This document shows positions 1 through 11,797 of a stretch of 64,000 nt of DNA, in pieces. Source of the stretch: Collybiopsis luxurians FD-317 M1. Its lineage: Eukaryota; Basidiomycota; Agaricomycetes; Agaricales; Omphalotaceae. Below the pieces are notes generated by a model. The model saw nothing but the letters and a program-made list of their open reading frames with translations, made no database searches and was not told the origin of the DNA. The stretch lies in contig KN834770.1 of the NCBI GenBank assembly GCA_000827265.1, forward strand, positions 309,042 through 373,041, given 5' to 3'. Position 1 is the stretch's first letter, and the number at the start of each line of letters is the position of its first letter. The translations under genes and the position numbers were made by a program.

Positions 1-8
1 CATTATAG

Positions 9-539
9 CATGATCTGGCTACCGCTAAAGATTGGGAACGTATCCACGACAAAAACATCATCCGTAGCGGCATAGTACAAGCTTTTGTTTTGGGAGTGTT
101 TTTCGAAATGAAATCGATTACATTTCCCAAGTTTATGTCACTTCTATGGTTTCTGTCCAAATATCCTCCGCACCCGGGTCGCTTGGCTGCCATGTCCACC
201 TTGATTGACTTAGCAGCTGGGAAAAGTTATCTTGCACGCAACGATGTTCGTGAACTTGGAGACTTTCTCACTGCGTTGTGCAGGAGCTACTTAGTTCCAC
301 CTCCAGGGGGAATGTTCCCTGACGTTTTTTTTGTTGATTTCCCAGACGAAGGAGAGCAGGAGCGACGCAGGCTATTTGATCACATTCGAGAAGAAACGAG
401 GGTGTGTATTATTCATAAACGTTTGAGTTTCGAGTACTGAGTGTCTCCGATAGAGATTACAGACTACGGTTTATCAGTGGAGGACGAAGAAAATGTGAAT
501 GGGTTGAAAATGAATCGGGAATTGCAGGCATGGATTTAA
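9..539 (+). CDS. 3' end of an unrecognised protein-coding gene
   Basis: The reading frame is open from an apparent 3' splice site (TATAG at 4-8) to 401. A GT donor at 402 and an acceptor ending at 455 join it in phase to a last exon that stops at 537-539. The 5' part lies outside the window. The visible part is about 158 codons. It is hydrophobic in the middle (FVLGVFFEMK, SLLWFLSKYPPHPG) and acidic near the end (FPDEGEQERR, SVEDEENVNG). I do not recognise the family and assign no function. The last-exon assignment rests on the coding-like acidic composition and in-phase splicing. Other acceptors nearby, at 453 and 462, would give a short basic tail instead. Confidence 0.5.
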
Positions 540-757
540 TAGACTATAAACGCAAATGAAATTTGTTTCGAATTTGACTTTTCAAGTAAGCGTTTGAGAC
601 TTTAGCGCTTTAGCGCTCAATTAACGCTGGTAGATTGAGGCAGTGACATGTGACACTCGAGAAAAATCCAGGGGTAGCACTGCTCTAGACTTTCTCCTCT
701 TCTCCGTTATCGCAAGCTCGGACTTGCGACGTCTCTCCCCATATTTCGTTTTGCTCA

Positions 758-2461
758 ATGCACAAAGCATCAGCCTCCGACCATTATGTGCTCGAAAATC
801 AAGGGTTTGAATTGCCCTCTCGAAATTCCTGGCAGCCAACTTCGATTCTTCCAGTTCACGAAAAGAATCGAGGTAGTGAAGGCGGTCATCTGCTAAAAAG
901 TCTGACTTCGTATGCTCTGGGTATTGTCAACCAAATCAAGAAGCGTGTTTCACGATCATCTGCGTTCTCGTCGCGACAAAGCAGACCGATGACCGCCAAT
1001 CCTTCTTTATTCACAAATATTGCCTCCAACTTGACCTTCATACTGCTCTGCTGTCTCTGGTATACGACATCGGCTTTCTCCTCCACCACCGGAAAGGCCA
1101 TTTTAACCCAATTTCGGTATCCAATAACCCTCACATTTGTGCAATTTGGCTTTGTCGCCGTTTATTGTCTGCTGTTCATGTCTCCGATATTCCGGTTTGC
1201 CAGACTGCGTTCACCCACCAAATCCATTCTGAAGGACACGTTTCCCATGGGTTGTTTCCAAGTCGGGGGACATGTCTTTTCCAGCATGGCAATTTCTCGC
1301 ATCCCCGTCAGCACTGTACATACGATCAAGGTGCGTGGGGTTGTTTGTCTAGAGGCTTATCTTTGTTATTTACTCAGCTTGCAGGCATTATCTCCCCTAT
1401 TCACTGTTGCTGCCTATGCCCTATTGTTCGGCGTGAGCTACTCGGCGAAAACGTATACCTCTCTACTGCCGCTTACTATCGGCGTAATGCTGGCATCTTC
1501 GTCTGATGTTTCGGCATCCAATGCAGTCGGGCTGTTATGTGCTTTCGGATCCGCCATCGTTTTTGTCTCATCCAATATCTTTTTCAAAAAGATCATGCCT
1601 ACAAACAGCGGAGGTGGGCTATCCCAGCCATCTCAGAAACTAGACAAAATCAACCTACTCTTCTACTCCTCGAGCATGGCATTCATGCTTATGATCCCAA
1701 TCTGGCTATGCTATGACTTGCCTATCTTCCTATCGCCATCCGAACTTGTGGCCCACCCTTCTCATGGACACTCGACCCCGCACTCAGTAACATACTACTT
1801 TATAATGAATGGCACAGTCCATTTCGCACAAAACATCATCGCTTTTGTCATCCTTTCTTCCACCTCTCCCGTTACATATTCGATTGCGTCACTCATCAAA
1901 CGGGTTGCAGTCATCTGCATAGCGATCGTTTGGTTCAGCCAGAATGTGCAACCTGTTCAGGCATTCGGTATATTACTGACCTTTACTGGGCTGTACATGT
2001 ACAACAACGCAAAAGCTGACGTAGAGAAGGGAGAAAAGAAGATGATGCGAGTCGAGGCGGCGAGGGACTTGAAACTACCCACCACCAATGCGGATGCACG
2101 AATGATGGCTGGAACCGAGACTCCTCCGGAGGCGATTTCATATTCAATCCCGCAGCCCGACGTGGGAATGACATCGGCCACTGGTTTAGGTTCTGCAGGC
2201 TCCAAGGTGCACGGTAGACCTCGTGCGCCCTCTGCAGTTTCGCATCTTAACGTTCACAATTTGTCGGTAAATATTGCCCCGCCATCCTTCAGCGCAAAAC
2301 GGTCACCCAAGGAACGATTGACATCTCCGACTGATTCTTATCCTTCACCACCGTTATCCTTGGATTCCCCGCCTTCTCCGACTCTGCCACTTCCGGACAG
2401 CGCAAGACCAGGACTTTTTGAAAAGTCAGAACATTCAAAATGGACAGAACCTATCTCATAG
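758..2461 (+). CDS. SLC35/TPT-family nucleotide-sugar or phosphate transporter (Sly41-like)
   Basis: A multi-pass carrier of the drug/metabolite-transporter superfamily with a triose-phosphate-translocator fold. Yeast Sly41 and animal SLC35E members are the closest relatives I recall. It probably acts in ER or Golgi membranes; the substrate cannot be read from sequence. The coding region starts at the ATG at 758, with an N-terminal tail of about 85 residues carrying LENQGFELPSRNSWQP. About ten hydrophobic helices follow (FILLCCLWYTTSAFSS, PITLTFVQFGFVAVYCLL, TSPVTYSIASLIKRVAVI). The repeat-typical PVSTVHTIK and VTYSIASLIKRV motifs are visible. The last ~140 residues are a Ser/Pro-rich cytosolic tail. 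A 54-nt intron at 1331-1384 (GTGCGT..GCAG) interrupts the gene between HTIK and ALSPLF. It has no in-frame stop, so the unspliced frame is also open. It lies 218 bp downstream of the preceding gene, on the same strand. Confidence 0.85.
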   Translation: MHKASASDHYVLENQGFELPSRNSWQPTSILPVHEKNRGSEGGHLLKSLTSYALGIVNQIKKRVSRSSAFSSRQSRPMTANPSLFTNIASNLTFILLCCLWYTTSAFSSTTGKAILTQFRYPITLTFVQFGFVAVYCLLFMSPIFRFARLRSPTKSILKDTFPMGCFQVGGHVFSSMAISRIPVSTVHTIKVRGVVCLEAYLCYLLSLQALSPLFTVAAYALLFGVSYSAKTYTSLLPLTIGVMLASSSDVSASNAVGLLCAFGSAIVFVSSNIFFKKIMPTNSGGGLSQPSQKLDKINLLFYSSSMAFMLMIPIWLCYDLPIFLSPSELVAHPSHGHSTPHSVTYYFIMNGTVHFAQNIIAFVILSSTSPVTYSIASLIKRVAVICIAIVWFSQNVQPVQAFGILLTFTGLYMYNNAKADVEKGEKKMMRVEAARDLKLPTTNADARMMAGTETPPEAISYSIPQPDVGMTSATGLGSAGSKVHGRPRAPSAVSHLNVHNLSVNIAPPSFSAKRSPKERLTSPTDSYPSPPLSLDSPPSPTLPLPDSARPGLFEKSEHSKWTEPIS

Positions 2462-2719
2462 TCATTTACTTCTTCATCTATTATCTTATCACAGTGTTTC
2501 TCTTCCCAGTTTCCTTAGAACTGGATGGATTTTTTTAACTCTATATGATTACTGACGTTCCCTCCATACACTACGCTCATTGTAACTTATCATGACCTAG
2601 GATAGACATGTAGATTCATTTTCTATTGGCATGACACTATATACTGTAGTTGCTGTGAATCCAAGCGCTTATTCAATTTAAATCTTGGTATTCGACGCGA
2701 GCGGCACTCCTACTTCGGT

Positions 2720-5700
2720 ATGTCGTCGGAATTGGTGATTGAGCCGTTCCAAGAGGTTAGTCAAGGCGAAATATCTAGGCTCAAGGCGAAATACTAAGGT
2801 TGGGAAAAGGCAGAAGCGTCTGGTGATAATGGGTCCATGTACACGTTCCAATGGTTGTCTTCAGCGGAAAAGAAGGTCGTCAGCGTCCCAGTCGTAAGTC
2901 ACTAAGTTTTCACTACTGGAATCCATCTGAACTCTGTATTCAGGATCAACTGAAATCGCAGCAAGCCGACTTGGAAGCCACCCTTGTCAAGATAATACTC
3001 GCTCCTACTCCCTATCCAGCTCCAGGTCGTGCAATAAGAAATGCTGTTGCAAGATGCTTGATCGCAATCTACAATCGTGCGGAAACTAGAACGCTTTTCG
3101 ACACATTGCAAGCCTTCATGAAAGTAACTTCAGATTTCAAGGCTTTAGACAAGGATGTCTACAAGACGTGAGCTCAAGCCTTGATTTCCACCAACGTTTC
3201 TAATTGAATCTTGTCAACAGTGCAGCTTTTTCGTGTGTTGGGGATTTAATGGCGATTTATGGGACCCAAGTGCGTGTTATTATATCTATCTCTGTCGGCC
3301 ATGCTGAAGTTTGTCGTAGTACATGTCATTCATGGCCGAAATTACTGCTGTAGCCTTGAAAACGTCCAAGTCGTCCAATGTAAATCTATTCATCCTAAAG
3401 CTGGCTTCCTAACATTCAACAATTTCCACAGTCCCCTCTATTGCGATACCATGCCCTAGTCGCGCTCAAGAAATCCCTAGATGCGGCTAAACGTGCAGTC
3501 ACGGAATCGGCGTTCAAAGACATCCTCAAACAAATGAAGTCGTTCTTAACTGATAAATGCTTGCCTGTTGAACGTGCCGCTGCAGACGTGAGTCTTTGCG
3601 GCTTCTCAACGCACTTTGTCCTGAGATCTATCTAGGTCCTAATTGCGTTATTCTCCGGTTCTGATGGTCGAATATTGACTTCGAGCGACGTGGACTCCAT
3701 TCTGGGATTGGTCGTGAAGAGCTTGGATGGTGCGGATCAAGTTACACGACAATCGCTCGCCCGACTAACAGGTCACCTACTTGCCTCGACCCAGATCGAG
3801 CGCGCCGTTCCTGTTCCTGAGGTTGCTCAGAAAAATAAGAAAGATACTGACACCAACGACGAACGGGCCAGCTCTCCAGTTCAGGCTGCAGCTGAAGTTA
3901 CTAAACCGATGCTCACCCCAGCGGAGATGTTCAATCACCTCTCCGCCCATTTTAACAAATCCAGCTCATCCAGAAAAGTACGAATTGGCTTATTCGACTG
4001 TTATGTCGCGCTTCTTAATAGTCTGGGAGCGACCTTTGTAGAGAACAGCTATGCTCTCATCGTGTCTCATTTTATCACAGAGATTGTGTCCAGTCCACGA
4101 AATAACACCTCTCGCTACGAAGTGCTATTGATTCGTACCCTTGTTGGAATCATTCTTCGAGATCTGATTGGTGTTAGAATGCTCAGTGAGCAGGGTCAAA
4201 TAGGAGCAATTCGAGAGTTGTCCACCTCGTATATCAAACGCTGGCCTGCGATGATGCCTGGACAAACAGCTCCATCATCTGCAGTACTTGTAGTGGTCTT
4301 GAGAGAAGTTGCAGGCCTGCTGCAACAGCTTGGGAATGCGCCCCCTCCGGTCCAGGATGCCCTATCTGAACCTTTGGTGACATTGTTGGCTCATCCCAGT
4401 CATACAGCTCGCATTACTGCATCTTGGGCTCTGCGTTGTTTTTGTTACTCAACCCCACTTCGGCTGCCCAAGACAATTATAACGGTTATCGAAATGTTAC
4501 AACGAGATCTCACTTCTATCCTTTCCCCTGCAGCCCCTTCAGATATTGACACCAGGACCTTGGGACATGCGTATGGTCTCGCTGCTTTGGTTTCTATAAT
4601 TCGAGAACGTCCATTATACGTTTCGTACGACGTCGGTGCAAAGGTTTTGGACATGGCAATCCAACTTCTCAAACGTGCCGGTGAACATGATATCAAAATT
4701 GCCAGCGTGGAGGTTGAAGTATCTTGGATCCTGATTGCATCTTTGATGTCCCTCGGACCCAATTTTGTACGGCCGCATCTCCCGCAGCTGCTCGTCCTGT
4801 GGCGTAACGCGCTTCCCAAGCCGACTACCAAGGATTCTGCAAACAATGCGGGAAGGACTTTGGGTGAATGGATGTTCCTCCTTCAAGTGAGGGAGAGTGC
4901 ACTTGGCGCCATCCACTGCTTCCTTCAGCATAACGCTACCCTCGTCAATCTGGATGTGGGCCGCCGTATCGCCTCAGTGCTTGGGAATGCTCTTTCCTTT
5001 GCGAATAATTTCATTACGCTGAATGTTGAAGAACCTCCCGAAACGCAAATTCCTAACACCTTCAAGAAAGGGCTCACAGTGAAGGGCAGAGAAGCGTTGC
5101 TTCGCAGAAGAGTCTACCAATGCTTCTCTATTCTGGGTTTCTCTGGTATCACCGAATCCACTCAAACGACTCTCCTTCAATCTGTTGTCAGTCTCTTCGC
5201 CAGTCCGGAAGGTTACGCTGGTTCCTCTGTACAAGCTGCTATTGCATCTTCGTCTGGAAGCTTTACTACAGTGTGGCAGAGTGTGGACGGATATGCGTAC
5301 GGTGTCACATTCATCGAAGTCGCAGATGATAGTGTCATTGCCAATGATGCTGCCGTTAATGGAGGTGACAAGCTTAATCGAGATACAGTCGAGCTCGCGA
5401 TAGAAAATTTGGTACGTCTCTTGCTTGGGCTAGCCGTTCCCTTTTCTGAGTGCTGGGATAGCTGCGAAGACCTGTCCTAGCTGGATGTGAACACGATCCT
5501 CTCAGCCTATGTCAGATTGATGTATCGAGCTCCGAGTATCAGATGGTTGAGCCTCCACCACCCGCCACTTCTGTGGTGGACTCAGCCGTGAATCTTTTTG
5601 CCGAGTTACTTCCTCTACAAGACCTGGGTTCTATCACTCGCGCAATAACGCAATTGCTCGACTCTGTCCGCTCCCCGAAACTGGAAAAAAATATCGGCCG

Positions 5701-8700
5701 GAAGGCTGCGGTGCTTGTCAATGCTGCAATTGCTCTCGTACTGGCTTTACGAACAGCCACGACTTCACATTTCCGCGAGAGCCGTGAAACATTTGGTAGC
5801 TCACAATTAACCAATCTTCTATCTTCCTTCTTGAAGGTTCACTCTATCCTGATTTCAAGCCGTTTGGCCGACTATTGACATTTTATTATTAGGAAACTTT
5901 GATCGATGGTGATCGTGTTTTGCGGTCAGCAAGTAGCGAATCAATCGGGCGCTTGGCTAGCCTTGCGGGGACTAACTTCCTTACTAGTCAAATGAAGACG
6001 CTTTATGAAGAGGTCGTGAACAATCGGGATCCCTACGCACGGTCTGGTTGCGCGCTTGCCTTTGGAGCCGTCTATGACCATGTGGGTGGCCTTGCAGCGG
6101 GTGCTGTATTGAAGACCACTGTCGGCGTCCTCATGTCATTGAGTAACGATCCCCATCCTGTTGTGCATTTCTTCGCTCTCAATGCCCTGGCGCGTGTGAT
6201 CAATGCGGCTAGCTTGGGTTATTCACCGTATGTTTCAAAGACGCTTGGCATGCTGCTACAAGTATATTCCACAGACTCGCACGAACCTGAGGGCGGATCC
6301 TTATCCAATGCAAACCTTAGCGGCGACTATCCTGCTTATCCTGTGGTCTGCCAGATTATTGATGCCGTAATCACCATCCTTGGTCCTGACATCCAAGATT
6401 CTGTACTTACTCGGACGCTGCTTTTGAATCTTGTTCACAGTTTTTTCCTAGAGGAAGATCAAGGCATCCTTGTGGAGGCGATCAAATGCCAGCAGCACTT
6501 TTTGATGTTTGTGCCCGAGCATGTCAATATTCCGACACTTGTGGACAGCTTTCGAGGGCATCTTTCTTCTTCGCGGCGTCCTCTGAAGGCCGCATCAATC
6601 AATGCACTATATCAACTTGTGCAAAAGGATGCACTGGTGATGTCCAAGCTAGGTGGAGATCGCCTGGTTGAGGACCTCTTCGGCATGCTTGATGACGATT
6701 CATCTGTGGAAGGGGTTCGCAACGTAATATCAAGTTGGCTAGAACAAACCGTTGTCTACAATCCCTCTGCGTGGATTGATCTCTGCCAGCGGATTATGTC
6801 TAGAACGACTGCTTCTCAGCAAGTCACCGATGCTGCCAACTCGCGCGACGACGAAGGAGAGTCTTTGAATCTCGGAAATCAAGAGGGTGGTCGAGGACGT
6901 CTAACTTCTCGGTGGAGGACACAGCTGTTTGCCCTGCAATGCCTGCACCATATTTGTATGGTGGTGTCAAAAAGTGGGAGATCAGAGCATTTGGATATCA
7001 CTTTTGCTAGGAGTAGAGACACTCCAACGTCTGGCTTGCTGATTACTCGCGTGCCAGATCTCATTAAGATGGCATTCACTGCTTCTACCGCGTATGTCAC
7101 GGAGATCCGACTTGAAGGTCTCATTGTACTTCGGGACGTTATACAGGTACGTCTCTGTAAAAAATTGTTGGATTCGATTGCTAACCTGCCCAAGATATTT
7201 GCAAAATCACCGGATCCGGCTTTCGAGGATGCACTTCTTCTTGAGCAGCACCAGGCTCCCATAACCGCAGCATTAACGCCCGCATTTTCCGCTGAATCTA
7301 CTCCTGAGATTCTGGCCTCAGCAGTCCATGCTTGTGCCGTATTCGTAGGCTGTGGAGTAGTCAAGGATGTTTCGAGAATGGGTCGTATCTTGAAGCTACT
7401 CACTGTTGCTCTGGAGCAATCAAAAGGTCTGTATTTTCAATATCTAGTATTTGTTGCTCCCTTACCATGTGGTCATCTTGTTAGAGTCGGGAATGGTTTC
7501 TCTTGGCGAAACAGGAGAATTGAGTCCTAATGCCTCTGCCATGTTGCGAATATCAACTCTCTCAGCCTGGGCTCAATTGGAAGTCGCCAGCTACCAACAA
7601 GCTTACCTCATAAATGTGGTCAAACCCTATCGGGCAACGTTGGCTACCATGTGGATAGCAGCATTGCGGGACTATGCGAGCATCCGAATTGACTCTGAAT
7701 TTCTTCACGATACTTCGTCCGCCGCTCTGGATTCCACATATTCCAGCCTTGGGAAAGAGGTGCTACTGCCAGTATGTCACGATCCCTTATTATCCGGGAC
7801 ATCTTTTGAATGTTTTCCAAGTACTATGTCAAGTCTTGGTCGATTATCTTACAGGCGGTCGCTTCCGCGATGCAGGCCAAAGATCCCTTCATCATTTCTG
7901 CAATGGATGGACGCGAACAAATTTCTAATGCTCCCGATCCGACGAACGCATCGCGGGAGGAACCCACGACATTCTTCTACGTTGTTTTTGGTTTGGTATA
8001 TGAGGCTTTGGCGGCAGCGTCCACCGACTCTTTGGCCAATTCGAGCGCACGCCAAGCGTCTCTGATTGCTTCACTTCAAGCTCTCAAATCGCTCGTTCGA
8101 CCCGAATACGCTGGGAAGGCAATCTTAGACCCTACGACTTTTGACGAGTTCATCAGCGTGTGCTATCGGCTGGCCATGACAGAATCTGCACCCATTCAAA
8201 TACATCTAATTGAAGTCATGACTGTGTTTGCAGCTACTCAAGGCTCAAGGTATGGGAAGCTTCCATTTTCACTGCTTATGGGTGACTGACACTTTGCATT
8301 AGACCTTCGGGAAGTGTATCGTCCAACTCTCCTCAGTCTCATTGTCTGAGGATCTGTGCCCACATTCTACGGCACTCAACTTCCTATTCTAGTGGACCAG
8401 TTATCCGTGAGTCCCATTCTAGGTTTCGACATTACGCAATTACTCATTTCCACGTAGAGGGTGATATTACTGATCGTGTCAAAATGATTCTTGCGGCGTT
8501 TTCCGCATTTGCGACCATAGCTTCTGCCAACAACAATACCTTCCGAGAAGATGTTCGGTCCGTCGGTGTTTTACTATACAGCGGTGAGTTGTTATGTTAA
8601 TTTTCCTAGCTTATCTTCACACCGCGAACAGAAATTCTGAAGGATGAGTCCAATGAGATCGATTTGGCTAGTCCCACTTTCCCTTCTCTCAAGCTACTTC

Positions 8701-9619
8701 TGGACCTCCCTCCTGGATCTTTCCCGGATGCCCAGGATAGATATCAAAGACTGGTTCATGGCCTTTTATCGGCTTGCTTGCTAAATATCGATGAAATGAG
8801 GCGGGTGTGTTTCCGTGACCAACATGGCTCCTTGCTGATTCGGCATTTTACAGGGGCCGTCAAGGTGTTGCTTGCACAAAGAAAGTCAAGATTAATCTAC
8901 TAGCAGCAGTGCTCATTTTGACTTCCACCCCTTCAACCGTCAAAGTCGGTGAACCTGTGATAGAGCATTGTTGCTTCCAGATATCTGAAAATCTTCTCGA
9001 GGCGCACGAGGTAGTCGCGCGTCCTAGTACCGAAATCATCCACGTACTAACTGAGATCCTAGGTATCACTAACTGCTGCTCATTGTGCACGAACGTTGAT
9101 TGCAGCATCAGCATCCGGGAACGTTCTACTTCGCCGTTGCGTAAAATTGCTCATGCCCGCTTTGGTTCAATACATCGCAAAAATGGTACCACTCGTCAGT
9201 GATGGCTCGATCTCCGAGAATCATGCCACAGCTATCAGCGAAGTGTGGAAGGCGTTTGCAATACTATTTGGTTCACTGGCCGAGGCCACACGTACGTACA
9301 TTGTTTGTATCTCTGCTGTTTTCCATAACTTGTTCAATTCTGTGCAGGAACTCGGTTATTAGGCGTTTTATTACCAACGATCAGTCTTATCCTTGCCAGC
9401 TCTCAAGGCTCCTCGTCTCCTGTGGTCGCGCAAAGCATCAAACAATTACTCTCATATGCAACCATGTCGCCGGCTGCCTTCAAAGAAGCAGCTTCGAAGT
9501 TGGATCCCTCGACCCGAGAACTGTTGGAGCAATCAGTTCGAAAGGCTGTAGGGGGGAGCACTCAAACAGGTACAGTGCAGAATACCATCAAACCACAAAT
9601 ATCTCTGCGCTCCTTCTAG
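2720..9619 (+). CDS. LAA1: Laa1/HEATR5 large HEAT-repeat protein (AP-1/clathrin trafficking)
   Basis: Homologue of yeast Laa1 and animal HEATR5A/B, giant HEAT-repeat proteins that bind the AP-1 adaptor and support clathrin-dependent traffic between the trans-Golgi and endosomes. I read about 18 exons and ~2000 residues, matching the family's usual size. The start is ATG 2720 with a 36-nt first exon. Family-typical stretches appear in order: NAVARCLIAIYNRAETRTLF and SPLLRYHALVALKKSL near the N-terminus, then NRDPYARSGCALAFGAVYDH, DPHPVVHFFALNALARVI, IRLEGLIVLRDVIQ and ILASAVHACAVFVGCGVV, and finally INLLAAVLILTSTPSTVKVG and SEVWKAFAILFGSLAEATR. Introns sit at 2756-2809, 2894-2943, 5413-5462, 5837-5892, 7148-7195, 7772-7821, 8249-8302 and elsewhere. 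The exon 9063 onward joins only if a 52-nt intron ending CCTAG at 9062 is removed. The protein is almost entirely alpha-solenoid, with no membrane segment. It ends in SLRSF at 9619 and is convergent with eS4. Confidence 0.9.
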
Positions 9620-10199
9620 TCTCGCTGTACGTGCTTCCAGTAATGGTGGACTGTAGCATTGTACAAATACACTCAAACAACTTAAGAGCATGTACACTAT
9701 ACTCAGGCTCTCGGAAAGTGACGGGCCGGCTGGGCTGGTGGCGAGAAAATAAAAAGTTCTTTGCACAAGGGTTTATAAAGCTGTAGTCTTGTAATGTTCC
9801 TCAATCATTGCTTAGGCTTACTAGAGTATCTTAGAATTTTATCAAGGTCGCTGTTTTCGAAATGGAATAAGAAGGCAACAAACATTATTTGACCCAAACT
9901 GTCTATTCGGTGCCTGCCAGGGCATCCACACTGCACAAATCATCATTAGAAGTCGATCATCAGCCGAGCACGCACTGAGGAGACTGAAGTATGTGGGTCC
10001 TGGCTGCCAACATCTATCCAGCAGTAGCACACGGTGATAACAGCGGAACCAGCTCAGTCAAAAATACATTAGGAAAATCTTCGGGGAAGCCTAGGGTGCG
10101 CATGGATATTTTTCGAAGGCCGAAAATTTTAGGCAGACCATACAATCATAAAGTGCATATGAAATAAGATGAAAAGTACGATGCGTATGGTTAAACCGT
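9620..10199. other. Intergenic region between convergent LAA1 and RPS4
   Basis: About 580 bp shared by the 3' ends of two convergent genes. It is AT-rich and holds only short, unrecognisable open frames. I see no RNA gene, repeat or mobile element. It presumably carries both 3' untranslated regions. Confidence 0.6.
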
Positions 10200-11334
10200 C
10201 TACTGTTCAGCGGCCCGTTTTCTCTTGAGATCCCTCTCCTCGGAAATGGTAAGTTTGGTACCTTTGCCTTTGGGAAGGGATATCCATGCCTTGTTGCCTT
10301 CACCAATAACAAAGATGTTGGAGATACTAAAATCGACGCATATAGATAAGCTAATTTAGCGGAGAAAAAAGCTAAACGACTACTCACCGGGTGGCAAATG
10401 TTCGGTCCAACGAATCCTTAACATGCACTATATCCCAGTCACCAATGTGCTTCTCTCTGTGCACAATAACACCTGCACGACCCATGTTACGACCACCAGT
10501 GATCATTACGAGGTTACCAGTGTCAAATTTCACAAAATCGGTGATTTTTCCCTGCTCAATGTCGAACCTTACGGTATCGTTGACCTTGATGAGGGGGTCG
10601 GGGTAACGGATGGTTCGTCCATCATGAGTAACGACGTGAGGAACGCCCCGAGCACCGATGGCAACCTTCTTCACTTTGAGAAGCTTATATTTGGCTTCAT
10701 CAGGGGTGATACGGTGGATGGCGAATCGGCCTTTGACGTCGTACAAAAGACGGAAGTGTTCGCCAGACTTTTCGAGTGAGATGACATCTAGTTTGAGGAG
10801 CTCGTTTAAACTTGGCAGCCAGCACCAAAAAGAGGCAAGACGCACCCATGAATCCAGCAGGGTAGGTAGGATCAGTTCGGACTTTTCCGTCGATTTTAAC
10901 CAGACGCTGCATCACAATTGAAGTAACCTCACGACCGGTCAATGCATACTTTAATCTGTTTCGGAGGAAGACCGTGAGAGGCAAGGATTCACGTAGTTTG
11001 TGAGGACCAGGAGAGGGACGAGGAGCCTAGGAATAACGGAATGAGATCTGGATGTAAAATCTGAAAAGTCGGGATTGCGCACGTAGGTACCGCTGAGCTT
11101 GTCCAACATCCATGAGGAAGGAGCGGCAAGGCGTTTCAAATGTTTTTTAGGTCCTCGGGCCTAGTAAAACAAAGAAAAGTCAGCTCTGAAGTCAAAAAGT
11201 TGGGCCAGGCGAAAAAAAGGTCATCCAAAGTCCATCACTGGCAACCAACCCTTTCCAGCTTATTTGGAGGTCCAAAACGTCCCCAATCTGAACCAGAGGA
11301 ACATCTAGCAGCATTCCAGACTATTACTGACCAT
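10200..11334 (-). CDS. RPS4: 40S ribosomal protein eS4
   Basis: Structural protein of the small ribosomal subunit, cytosolic. The order is the N-terminal extension ([20 protein letters not shown]), the S4/KOW-containing core ([56 protein letters not shown]) and the C-terminal domain ([40 protein letters not shown]), ending AAEQ at 10200. Length of about 265 residues matches the family. Introns separate DKLSGTY from APRPSPG, AGFM from DVISLE, and FATR from ISNIFV. The second exon begins directly with GCC CGA (Ala-Arg) after an acceptor, so the initiator ATG must lie in its own upstream exon. The best candidate is ATG at 11334-11332, immediately followed by donor GTCAGT, with an intron of about 165 nt. 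That start is inferred and less certain than the rest. Confidence 0.92.
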
Positions 11335-11797
11335 ATTGGTATCGTCTTTTGCTTGGACTTGGGAGGTGTTGGGGGACTCTGAACCGCTGGGACAGGTAAC
11401 AAGAAGATTCCCAGGCTTTTGATGACCTGGTTCATAGGCGCTCGCTACCTCGCTGTTTTTGGTCACCTATATTATCAGAGTATATACTTGAGCCTCTTTC
11501 AAGTGAACACCGGAATGCTCTAAATTAGAATGGTCATTCAGGATTCGGACCTCTCCACTTTAATCTGTCATTCTATCCCATCCTTCACCAATCATAGAAT
11601 ACGCAAGGGTCAATTCCTTCGATGTGTCTCCGGCCTTCAAATCTTGTTGAAGTGGACTATCAACATTGCCAAATGAACTTATGAAACCTTACCCCATTGC
11701 AAAGTAAAGCGCTAACATTGCACAACCGTCGTCAACTACGTACCAGAAACTTCCCATAATGACTGACCCGAGATAGGATAACATACACGAAAAGCAC
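11335..11797. other. Intergenic region: RPS4 promoter side and SEC63 3' end
   Basis: About 460 bp between two minus-strand genes. It should contain the eS4 promoter and 5' leader and the SEC63 3' UTR. I recognise no TATA box, RNA gene or repeat here. Confidence 0.5.
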
